A stretch of 12,655 nucleotides of DNA from Kiloniellales bacterium (GTDB lineage: Bacteria; Pseudomonadota; Alphaproteobacteria; Kiloniellales; JAKSBE01). Shown here one piece after another: positions 6,279 through 12,655 of this stretch. The stretch is taken from the NCBI GenBank assembly GCA_030067055.1, contig JASJAL010000226.1, positions 1-12,655 on the forward strand, in the 5' to 3' direction. The notes beneath the pieces were generated by a model. The model had not been told where the DNA came from and ran no database searches. It saw only the letters and a list, made by a program, of their open reading frames with translations. Positions within the stretch are counted from its first letter, which is position 1, and each line of letters starts with the position of its first letter. The position numbers and the translations under genes were made by a program.

Positions 6279-7850
6279 TCAGAAGGTCGTGCCAACGCCG
6301 CTGCGCCGGGGGTCGCCGGCTGCGCCGAAGCCGCCGTCGCGGTCCCGGACGGCCACGTGTACGCCCCCGAAGAAGAGGTTTCTGGGCGGCCAGGTTGCGA
6401 GCCGCGCGACCTCTTCGCGGGCCGCCTCGACCGCCGCAGCGGGAAAGCCGGTCTCGAGGTTCGCCTGACCGCCCTCGACGTGGAGCCGGGGCGCGTCGAC
6501 CGCCGCCCTGGCCGGCCGATCGAAGTCGATCAGGTTGAGCAGCACCTGCAGGACCGCGGTACGGATCCTGTTTGAGCCGCCGGATCCGAGCGCAGCGATC
6601 CGGCCGTCGGCAAGGAAGGCCAGGCTGGGCGCCATCATGGAGGCCAGGCGCACCCCCTCCGGCCAGGCGTGAAAGCCGCGCGGGTTCAGGTCCTGCTCGC
6701 CAAGCATGTTGTTGAGCATGATCCCGGTCCCCGGCAGCAGGCGGCCGCAACCTTCGCCGTTGGACAGGCTGACGGCGGCCAGATTGCCGGCCGCGTCCAC
6801 GACGCTGATATGCGTGGTGCCGCGTCGGGCAGAGGGCCGTCCTTCGACCAGCGCCCGATAGCGCGCCATCAGCTCGGGGTCGAAGAGCCGCTGAGCCGCG
6901 GCATCTTCCTCCGCCTGGCCCATGGCCTCGTGGAGCCGGGATTCCAGCCGGGCCTGATCGGTCAGGGCCATGACCCGGGCCAGCGTCGCCAGCCTTTCGG
7001 GGGCGTCGAAGGCCTCGGGCGCTGCCCCTGGGCTCGACAGCAGGTCCAAGGCGAAGGCGATCAGGATCCCGCCGGTTGAGGGCGGCGGGTTGGTCAGGAT
7101 GCGGGCGCCGCGGTAGTCGCGCTCCAGGGGTTGGCGCCGCACCGCTTCATAGCGGCCCAGGTCCGCTTCGGTGATCTGTCCGCCGGTCTCGCGGCTGAAC
7201 CGGGTCAGCGCGGCCGCGATCTCGCCCTCGTAGAACAGGCGGTCGCCTTCCGCGGCCAGGGCCTCCAGGGTCTCGGCCAGCTCCGGCTGGCGCAGCATCT
7301 CGCCTTCCTTGAGCAGACCCTCGCCGGAACCATAGAGGGCGCGGGCCGCCTCGCTGGCGGTGAAGACCGGTGCCACGACCTGGAAGATGAAGGCCTCGTT
7401 GGCCCTGAGGGCGATGCCGTCGCGGGCCAGTTCGATGGCCGGCCTAAGGATACGGTCGATCGGCAAGCGTCCGAGCTGCCGATGGACCTCGAAGAGGCCG
7501 CGCGGGAAGCCCGGCGTCGCCATCGCGCCCAGACCGATGTGGAACTCCTGGGTCGCCGGGCCGAAATCGGCCTCGATCGGGAAGAACTCGATCTGCTCGA
7601 CCGGCCGGCGCGCCAGGGGCGTCTCGACGAAGAAATCGTAGAGCACCGCCGGCGTCTCGGGTCCGGCGGCCAGGAAGAAGCCGCCGCCGCCCAGGGACGC
7701 AAGGACGGGTTCGGCGACGCTTGCCGCGCACATGGCGGCCAGGGCGCCATCGAAGGCGCTACCGCCGTCCTCGATGATCTCTTGCGCGGCCGCCGCCGTG
7801 GCGGGATGCCCCGCCGCTACCGCGCCTTTACCCGCCCCCCCGCCGGTCAT
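6279..7850 (-). CDS. Gamma-glutamyltransferase-like Ntn hydrolase
   Basis: 523 residues, about the usual length without a signal peptide; the N-terminus is Gly/Ala-rich and not hydrophobic, so a cytoplasmic enzyme is likely. The family is a self-cleaving Ntn hydrolase whose new N-terminal Thr is the nucleophile. Here that is Thr345 in GTTHISVVD, giving chains of about 344 and 179 residues. Also seen: GGGGFF (54-59), PPPSTGG (255-261), the small-chain stretch SLSNGEGCGRLLPGTGIMLNN (361-381) and GSGGSNRIRTAVLQ. Oddity: where E. coli GGT has Arg114, which binds the alpha-carboxylate of the glutamyl group, in a context like YREMAP, this protein reads DFFVETP with Val. Glutathione may therefore not be the substrate; another gamma-glutamyl compound or an acyl amide is possible. 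It starts 18 bases after the stop of an amidase gene on the same strand, with GAGG as a weak ribosome site, so the two form an operon. Confidence 0.85.
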   Translation of the reverse strand: MTGGGAGKGAVAAGHPATAAAAQEIIEDGGSAFDGALAAMCAASVAEPVLASLGGGGFFLAAGPETPAVLYDFFVETPLARRPVEQIEFFPIEADFGPATQEFHIGLGAMATPGFPRGLFEVHRQLGRLPIDRILRPAIELARDGIALRANEAFIFQVVAPVFTASEAARALYGSGEGLLKEGEMLRQPELAETLEALAAEGDRLFYEGEIAAALTRFSRETGGQITEADLGRYEAVRRQPLERDYRGARILTNPPPSTGGILIAFALDLLSSPGAAPEAFDAPERLATLARVMALTDQARLESRLHEAMGQAEEDAAAQRLFDPELMARYRALVEGRPSARRGTTHISVVDAAGNLAAVSLSNGEGCGRLLPGTGIMLNNMLGEQDLNPRGFHAWPEGVRLASMMAPSLAFLADGRIAALGSGGSNRIRTAVLQVLLNLIDFDRPARAAVDAPRLHVEGGQANLETGFPAAAVEAAREEVARLATWPPRNLFFGGVHVAVRDRDGGFGAAGDPRRSGVGTTF

Positions 7851-7868
7851 CGCCCCGCGCCGCCTCGC

Positions 7869-9266
7869 TCAGAGCTCGGGAAGGGGGAAGGGCGCCGCGG
7901 CCTCGAAGGCCGCCGCGGCCTGCAGGACCTGGGCGTCGGCGAAGTGCGGCCCGACGATCTGCAGGCCGACCGGAAGCCCGGCCTCGGTCAGCCCGCAAGG
8001 GATGCTGGCCGCCGGCTGCCCCGTCAGGTTGAAGGGATAGGTGAAGGGGGTCCAGTCGACCCAGCGCTGCTCGCCCTGATCGGGCGGCATCTCCAGGCCG
8101 GCGTCGAAGGCCGGGATCGGGAGGCTCGGGGTGAGCAGGAGGTCCCAGCTCCGCCAGTGGAATTCCTTCATCGTCTTTGAGAAGGCTTCCCGCGCGCGGA
8201 CCGCCGAGATGTGCTGGTGCAGCGTGATCTCCGCGCCGGCCCTGGCGACCTCCAGGAGCCCGGGGTCCATGACTTCCTTCTGGGCCTCGCTCAGAGAGGC
8301 CAGGATGTAGCCGGCGCCGGCGAACCACAAGGTCCGGAAGACTTCGCCGCAGTCGGGCATCTCGGGCTCGGCGATCTCGACCGTTGCGCCCAGTTCGGTG
8401 AAGCGCTGTGCCGCCCGCTCGACCGAGGCCGCGACCTCCGGATCGACCGGCTTGCCGCCCAGGCTCGGGCTGAAGGCGATCTTCAGACCCTTCACGCCCC
8501 GGTCGAGGTCCTCCAGGTAGTCGGTATCCTCTGGGGGCAGGGCGTAGGGGTCGCGCGGGTCCGGTTCGGCGATCACGTTCAGCATCAGCGCCGCGTCGGC
8601 GACCGAGCGGGTCATCGGCCCGACGTGGGCGACGGTGCCGAAGGGGCTGAGCGGATAGGCCGGGACCCGGCCGAAGCTCGGCTTGTGGCCGAAGATGCCC
8701 GTGAAGCCTGCGGGGATCCGGATCGAGCCGCCGCCGTCGGTCCCGAAGGCCAGGGCGCCCATGCCCGCGGCCACCGCCGCCGCGGCGCCGCCGGAGGAAC
8801 CGCCGGGGGTCTTTCCGGGATCCCAGGGATTGCGCGTGATCCCGGTCAGGGGGCTGTCGGTCACGCCCTTCCAGCCGAACTCCGGCGTCGTGGTCTTGCC
8901 GAGCAGCACGGCGCCGTGCTCGCGCACCCTCGCGACGCCGGGCGCGTCCTCGTCCCAATCCTGATTCGGATCGACGCTGCGGGAGCCGCGCAGGGTCGGC
9001 CAGCCCTTGGTCACTAAGATGTCCTTGACCGAGGTCGGCACGCCGTCGATCAGGCCGCGGGGCTCACCCTTCTGCCAACGCTGCTCGGAGTCCCGCGCCG
9101 CCGCCAGGGCGCCCTCGGCGTCGACCAGCAGATAGGCGTTCAGCTTCGGGTCGAGCTTCTCGATCTTGGCCAGCGCCGCCTCGGTCGCCTCGACGGGCGA
9201 AAGCGCCTTCTGGCGGTAGAGATCTCGAAGCTCGCAGGCGGTCAACAGGGCAGGATCTTGGGTCAT
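7869..9266 (-). CDS. Amidase (amidase-signature family)
   Basis: 465 residues from the ATG at 9266. The frame continues upstream to 9440, but family homology begins near this Met (TACELRDLYRQKALSPVEAT) and the upstream residues are low-quality, basic sequence. The Ser-cisSer-Lys triad of the amidase-signature family is complete: Lys81 in GVPTSVKDI, Ser157 in TPGGSSGG and nucleophile Ser181 in GTDGGGSIRIPAGF; the 24-residue spacing between the serines is standard. These enzymes hydrolyse a wide range of amides, and the substrate cannot be told from the sequence. No GatB or GatC is nearby, and the sequence lacks obvious GatA context, so a tRNA-dependent amidotransferase is unlikely. It leads a two-gene operon with the GGT-like gene and diverges from a second amidase gene. 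The ribosome site is weak. Confidence 0.9.
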   Translation of the reverse strand: MTQDPALLTACELRDLYRQKALSPVEATEAALAKIEKLDPKLNAYLLVDAEGALAAARDSEQRWQKGEPRGLIDGVPTSVKDILVTKGWPTLRGSRSVDPNQDWDEDAPGVARVREHGAVLLGKTTTPEFGWKGVTDSPLTGITRNPWDPGKTPGGSSGGAAAAVAAGMGALAFGTDGGGSIRIPAGFTGIFGHKPSFGRVPAYPLSPFGTVAHVGPMTRSVADAALMLNVIAEPDPRDPYALPPEDTDYLEDLDRGVKGLKIAFSPSLGGKPVDPEVAASVERAAQRFTELGATVEIAEPEMPDCGEVFRTLWFAGAGYILASLSEAQKEVMDPGLLEVARAGAEITLHQHISAVRAREAFSKTMKEFHWRSWDLLLTPSLPIPAFDAGLEMPPDQGEQRWVDWTPFTYPFNLTGQPAASIPCGLTEAGLPVGLQIVGPHFADAQVLQAAAAFEAAAPFPLPEL

Positions 9267-9367
9267 GGCGCCAGGGCTTGTTGAGATTCCGGTCAGGTGC
9301 CATTGTCGTGCGCCGCCGGCCCGCTGTCGAGCCCGTGCGCTGTCTTGGGAAGAGGGGGAGAGCCGCC
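9267..9367. promoter_or_regulatory. Divergent intergenic region between two amidase genes
   Basis: These 101 bases separate the starts of two amidase-signature genes that point away from each other, so both promoters and any shared control site must lie here or within the gene starts. One GANTC site (GATTC, 9285-9289) is present. I could not identify convincing -35/-10 elements. Confidence 0.4.
9354..9360 (+). promoter_or_regulatory. Ribosome binding site that sets a GTG start
   Basis: GGGGGAG lies 7 bases before the GTG at 9368. It favours this GTG over the upstream in-frame ATG at 9278, which has no such site and would add 30 Arg-rich residues outside the family alignment. Confidence 0.75.
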
Positions 9368-10570
9368 GTGAAGAGGGATACGCTTGGGGCCTTCGTCCCT
9401 GGAAGCCAAGTCGAGCGTGCCGGCGCCGGGATCGGTCCACTCAAGGGGTTGAGCTTCGCGGCCAAGGACATCTTCGACGTTGCCGGGACAGTGACCGGTT
9501 GCGGCAATCCGGACTGGGCTGCTGGCCACGCGCCCGCTGCCAGCGACGCCGCCGCCGTCGAGCGCTTGCTGGCGGCCGGGGCCGATCTGGCGGGCAAGAC
9601 CATCACCGACGAACTGGCCTTCAGCCTCAATGGCCAGAACCCCCACTACGGCACGCCGACCAACGCCAACGCGCCGGGACGCATCCCCGGCGGCTCCTCG
9701 AGCGGCTCGGCCTCGGCGGTGGCCGGCGGCCTGGTCGACCTCGCGCTCGGCTCTGATACCGGCGGCTCGGTTCGGATTCCGGCGAGCTATTGCGGGCTCT
9801 ATGGCCTGCGCCCGACCCATGGCCGTATCTCCTTGGCCGGGGTGATGCCGCTGGCGCCGAGCCTGGACACCGTGGGCTGCTTCGCGCGCGACGCCGGAGC
9901 GCTGTCCCGGGCCTTCGCCGCGCTTTTCGACCGACCGGGGCCGGGCGGCGACTTCCGCCGCCTGCTGCGTGCCGAGGATGCCTTTGCCCTGGCGGAGCCG
10001 GCGGCCGCCGAGGTCTTGGAACCGCTGCAGCGCCGGCTGGAGGCCATCTTTGGCGCCGCCGAAGATCTGACCGTGGCGCCGGATGGCGACGGCTTGGCCG
10101 GCTGGGTCGAGCATTTTCGCACGATCCTCGGCGGTGAAGCCTGGGCGAGCCACCGGAACTGGATCGAAACGCAGAGGCCGAAACTCGGCCCCGAGCTCAG
10201 CCAGCGCTTCGAGTGGGCGCGGGGCATACCTGAAACCGAGGTCGCGGCGGCCGGAAGTGCGCGCGACGCCATCGCGGGCGATCTTGCCGAGCGGCTCGGC
10301 GACGACGCGGTCCTCTGCCTGCCGACGGCGCCGGGCATTGCGCCGCGGGTCGACGCCTCCGAGGAGGCACTGCTTGACCACCGCTACCGGGTGCATCGCT
10401 TGACCTGCATCGCGGGTCTGGCGCGCCTGCCGCAGGTCTCTCTGCCTCTGGCCAGTCTCGATGGCTGCCCGCTCGGCTTCTCCCTGATCGGCGGTCCAGG
10501 GACCGACGAGAAGCTGCTGACCCTCGCGGAGGCGCTGGAGACGCCGGACTCGCCGGACTACTCGTCGTAG
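9368..10570 (+). CDS. Amidase (amidase-signature family, short ~400-residue type)
   Basis: 400 residues from a GTG start chosen for its strong ribosome site (9354-9360). The triad is complete in this numbering: Lys33 in [12 protein letters not shown], Ser110 in [10 protein letters not shown] and nucleophile Ser134 in [22 protein letters not shown]. It is shorter than the other amidase in the window and clearly not a recent duplicate: the N-terminus lacks the long helical lead-in, and the region between the catalytic core and the C-terminus differs. It resembles the roughly 400-residue stand-alone amidases of proteobacteria; the substrate is unknown. It diverges from the amidase/GGT-like operon across 101 bases, suggesting shared control. 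Its last 13 bases overlap the end of the convergent apt gene. Confidence 0.9.
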   Translation: MKRDTLGAFVPGSQVERAGAGIGPLKGLSFAAKDIFDVAGTVTGCGNPDWAAGHAPAASDAAAVERLLAAGADLAGKTITDELAFSLNGQNPHYGTPTNANAPGRIPGGSSSGSASAVAGGLVDLALGSDTGGSVRIPASYCGLYGLRPTHGRISLAGVMPLAPSLDTVGCFARDAGALSRAFAALFDRPGPGGDFRRLLRAEDAFALAEPAAAEVLEPLQRRLEAIFGAAEDLTVAPDGDGLAGWVEHFRTILGGEAWASHRNWIETQRPKLGPELSQRFEWARGIPETEVAAAGSARDAIAGDLAERLGDDAVLCLPTAPGIAPRVDASEEALLDHRYRVHRLTCIAGLARLPQVSLPLASLDGCPLGFSLIGGPGTDEKLLTLAEALETPDSPDYSS

Positions 10571-11073
10571 GTCAGGATCGAGGTGAAGGGGATATCGAGT
10601 CGCTCGCGGCCCTTGAGGAAAGACAGCTCGATGATCCCGGCGCCGCTGGTCACCTCGGCGCCCACGCTGCGCAGCAACTGGACGCTGGCGTTCATGGTGC
10701 CGCCGGTCGCAAGGATATCGTCGAGCACGACGACTTTCTGGCCGGGCTGGATCGCGTTGGCCTGGATCTCGATGGTGTCGCTGCCGTATTCCAGGTCGTA
10801 GGTGTAGGGGATCGTCGCCCCCGGCAGCTTGGCCTTCTTGCGGATCATCACGAAGCCCAGGTCGAGCTGCAAGGCGAGTGGCGCCGCGACGAGGAAGCCG
10901 CGCGATTCGATACCGGCCAGGACGTCCGGCTGCTCGGCGGCGACGGCCTCGGAAAGCCGCCGGACGGTCTCTTGCCAGGCGGCCGGATGGGCCAGCAGCG
11001 GCGAGATGTCGTAGAACAGGATCCCCGGCTCCGGGAAGTCCGGGATCTCGGCGATGTGGTCCTTCAGGTTCAT
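10558..11073 (-). CDS. apt: Adenine phosphoribosyltransferase
   Basis: 171 residues, typical for Apt. It converts adenine and PRPP to AMP and pyrophosphate in purine salvage, in the cytoplasm. Seen: the N-terminal family stretch [18 protein letters not shown] (10-27), GIESRGF (54-60), the flexible-loop region with RKKAKLPG (78-85) and the PRPP-binding motif [13 protein letters not shown] (114-126). The ATG is preceded by a G-rich ribosome site (GGGGGGAGA, about 11082-11090). The TAG stop lies within the end of the convergent amidase gene, giving a 13-base tail-to-tail overlap, so there is no room for a separate terminator between them. It is otherwise a single gene divergent from the aminotransferase. 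Adenine for this enzyme arises from polyamine and quorum-signal by-products of SAM; any link to the SAM hydrolase gene in the window is only thematic, since that enzyme releases adenosine. Confidence 0.96.
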   Translation of the reverse strand: MNLKDHIAEIPDFPEPGILFYDISPLLAHPAAWQETVRRLSEAVAAEQPDVLAGIESRGFLVAAPLALQLDLGFVMIRKKAKLPGATIPYTYDLEYGSDTIEIQANAIQPGQKVVVLDDILATGGTMNASVQLLRSVGAEVTSGAGIIELSFLKGRERLDIPFTSILTYDE

Positions 11074-11291
11074 GGCCAGGTCTCCCCCCTCTAAGGCTGC
11101 CGCTTCGCGCTCTGCGGCGCGCTAGGCTAATCAGGCCGACCCGCCGAGACAATCGGCAAAGCCCTGGCGGCCCTCTTGCCGGAGGCTTCCCCGGCGACGT
11201 AGGCTTGCCGCGGCACAGACCCGATCGATCCGGGAAACCCTGGTTTCGGCAGACCGCGCCGGGGCCCCGGTCCGCGCCTCAGGAAGCGAGC
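11074..11291. promoter_or_regulatory. Divergent intergenic region between apt and the aminotransferase gene
   Basis: These 218 GC-rich bases lie between two gene starts and must hold at least the apt promoter. I saw no convincing -35/-10 pair, no T-run terminator and no small gene. AGGA at 11281-11284 is the likely ribosome site of the aminotransferase. The open frame running through here into the aminotransferase is Arg/Pro-rich and does not look coding. Confidence 0.4.
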
Positions 11292-12635
11292 ATGTCCTAC
11301 ATCCTGCACCGCCATACGCAACAGACCCCACCCTTGGCCGTCGCCGGCGAAGGGGCCTACCTGATCGACAGCAGCGGCAAACGCTACCTCGATGCCTCCG
11401 GCGGGGCGGCGGTGTCCTGCCTTGGCCATTCTCATCCGGCCGTGGTCGAAGCCGTCGTCGACCAGATCCGGCGCCTGCCCTTCGCGCACACCGGCTTCTT
11501 CACGAACGAGCCCGCCGAGGCCCTGGCCGAGCACCTGGTGACCCGGGCGCCCGACGGGATCGGCAAGATGTACTTCCTCTCAGGCGGTTCGGAGGCCAAC
11601 GAGACCGCGATGAAGCTGGCCCGGCAATACTATCTGGAGATCGGCGAGCCGACCCGCAGCCGCTTCATCGCCCGGCGCCAGAGCTACCACGGCAACACCC
11701 TGGGCGCCCTTGCCGCTGGCGGCAATGCCGGGCGGCGCAAGCCCTACGAGCCGCTGCTGATCGACGTCGCCCACATCGAACCCTGCTACGCCTATCGCCA
11801 TCAGGCGGCCGAGGAGAGCGACGAGGCTTACGGCCGCCGGGCGGCCGACGACCTTGAGCGGGCGATCCTCGAGCTGGGCCCGGAGACCGTAATCGGCTTC
11901 CTGGCCGAGACTGTGGTCGGTGCGACCGCTGGCGCGGTGCCGCCGGCGCCGGGCTATTTCGCCCGCATCCGCGAGATCTGCGACAAGTACGGCGTGCTGC
12001 TGATCCTCGACGAGGTCATGTGCGGCATGGGCCGCACCGGGACGCTCTTCGCCTGCGAGCAGGACGGGGTGAGCCCGGACCTGCTGACCTGCGCCAAGGG
12101 CTTGGGTGCCGGCTACCAGCCGATCGGCGCCTGTTTCGTCTCCCAGAAGATCTTCGACGCAATTGCGGCCGGCAGCGGTTTCTTTCAGCACGGTTTCACC
12201 TATATCGGCCACGCGACAGCCAGCGCGGCCGCGCTGGCGGTGCAGCGGACCATCGAGAGCGAAGGCTTGCTCGACAACGTTATGGCCAAGGGCGCTGCGC
12301 TGCGCGACGCCCTGAATGCGCGCTTCGGCAACCATCCCCATGTCGGCGAGATCCGCGGGCGCGGCCTCTTCATAGGGATCGAACTGGTGCGGGACCGTGG
12401 CGACAAGGCGACCTTCGACCCGGCGCTCAAGCTGCACGCCAAGATTAAGAAGGCGGCGATGGCTGAGGGCCTGATCTGCTATCCCGGCGGCGGCACGGTC
12501 GACGGCACGCGCGGCGACCATATCCTTCTGGCCCCGCCCTTCATTCTCGACGATGGCCAGGTCGGAGAACTGGTCGACAAGCTGGAGATCGCCTTGGCCA
12601 CGGCCCTGAAGGATCTTCCGGAGGCCGGGCCGTGA
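11292..12635 (+). CDS. Class III PLP-dependent aminotransferase (annotated in relatives as aspartate aminotransferase family)
   Basis: 447 residues, a normal length for fold-type I class III aminotransferases (omega-amino acid, ornithine and BioA-like enzymes). Seen: YLDASGGAAVSCLGHSHP (32-49), the phosphate-binding SGGSEANE (97-104), RRQSYHGNTLGALA (128-141), the cofactor Asp240 in LILDEVMCGMGRTG and the PLP Schiff-base Lys269 in TCAKGLGAGYQPIGA. The amino donor cannot be assigned from sequence: relatives carry only the general label, and substrates in the class range over omega-amino acids, diamines and amino sugars. The ATG is preceded by AGGA (11281-11284), and the family alignment begins there. 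The TGA overlaps the GTG of the next gene, so they form an operon. Being near two amidases and a GGT-like hydrolase suggests it processes an amine or omega-amino acid freed by amide cleavage (inference). Confidence 0.9.
   Translation: MSYILHRHTQQTPPLAVAGEGAYLIDSSGKRYLDASGGAAVSCLGHSHPAVVEAVVDQIRRLPFAHTGFFTNEPAEALAEHLVTRAPDGIGKMYFLSGGSEANETAMKLARQYYLEIGEPTRSRFIARRQSYHGNTLGALAAGGNAGRRKPYEPLLIDVAHIEPCYAYRHQAAEESDEAYGRRAADDLERAILELGPETVIGFLAETVVGATAGAVPPAPGYFARIREICDKYGVLLILDEVMCGMGRTGTLFACEQDGVSPDLLTCAKGLGAGYQPIGACFVSQKIFDAIAAGSGFFQHGFTYIGHATASAAALAVQRTIESEGLLDNVMAKGAALRDALNARFGNHPHVGEIRGRGLFIGIELVRDRGDKATFDPALKLHAKIKKAAMAEGLICYPGGGTVDGTRGDHILLAPPFILDDGQVGELVDKLEIALATALKDLPEAGP
12620..12624 (+). 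promoter_or_regulatory. Ribosome binding site for the truncated downstream gene
   Basis: GGAGG lies 7 bases before the GTG at 12632, inside the end of the aminotransferase gene. Good sequence and spacing support the GTG as a real start. Confidence 0.6.
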
Positions 12636-12655
12636 GCGACGACGACCTGGGGCAG
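12632..12655 (+). CDS. Start of an unidentified downstream gene (cut by window edge)
   Basis: A GTG start overlaps the aminotransferase stop in the four-base pattern GTGA and is preceded by GGAGG at ideal spacing. Only eight codons are visible (MSDDDLGQ), too few to recognise a family. The overlap implies translational coupling, so its product probably works in the same pathway as the aminotransferase. Confidence 0.5.

Noticed and set aside
9267..9440. N-terminal extension of the minus-strand amidase
   Set aside because: It would overlap the start of the divergent amidase gene and adds a basic, low-information stretch not found in the family.
11259..11270. 12-base perfect palindrome CCGGGGCCCCGG before the aminotransferase
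   Set aside because: Made only of G and C in very GC-rich DNA, with no loop or T-run; probably chance.
10878..11291. Extension of the aminotransferase frame 138 codons upstream
   Set aside because: The added residues are Arg/Pro/Gly-rich and overlap apt on the other strand. The family N-terminus and a ribosome site are at 11292.
1..12655. tRNA, rRNA, CRISPR arrays, insertion sequences, prophage or defence genes
   Set aside because: No cloverleaf, spaced direct repeats, transposase, integrase or phage-like protein was seen on either strand.

Overview
The window is GC-rich, densely coded DNA from an alphaproteobacterium. The clearest marker is gcrA (5764-6180), a cell-cycle regulator essentially confined to that class. 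DUF2336 proteins are also typical of it. I would guess a Rhodospirillales-like lineage, but the sequence alone does not fix the genus. No rRNA, tRNA, CRISPR array, insertion sequence or phage gene was seen, and no gene-free gap exceeds about 220 bases.

Left part (1-5542, all on the minus strand, so read from right to left). A SAM hydrolase of the DUF62 family and a queuosine-precursor transporter of the YhhQ/VUT family are joined by an abutting TGA-ATG. After a 139-base gap comes a membrane HAMP-PAS-receiver protein that has no kinase domain. Last is a 788-codon membrane protein with a predicted periplasmic coiled coil and a cytoplasmic DUF2336 domain, which runs off the left edge. The short gap before this last gene holds a good -10 element directly abutting two head-to-tail GANTC (CcrM) sites. 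That resembles the promoters GcrA regulates, and gcrA itself lies 3.3 kb away.

Middle (5543-6244). gcrA is transcribed to the right from a 221-base AT-richer divergent intergenic region and ends in a strong intrinsic terminator.

Right part (6279-12655). An amidase-signature enzyme and a gamma-glutamyltransferase-like Ntn hydrolase form a minus-strand pair 18 bases apart. A second, different amidase-signature enzyme diverges from them across 101 bases. It meets apt (adenine phosphoribosyltransferase) tail to tail with a 13-base overlap. Divergent from apt is a class III PLP aminotransferase whose stop overlaps the GTG start of a further gene cut by the window edge. The amidases, the GGT-like enzyme and the aminotransferase look like a module for breaking down amide or gamma-glutamyl compounds. 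The substrate cannot be read from the sequence.

The most interesting uncharacterised part is the pair of membrane signalling proteins at 1-4089 with its GANTC-flanked promoter.
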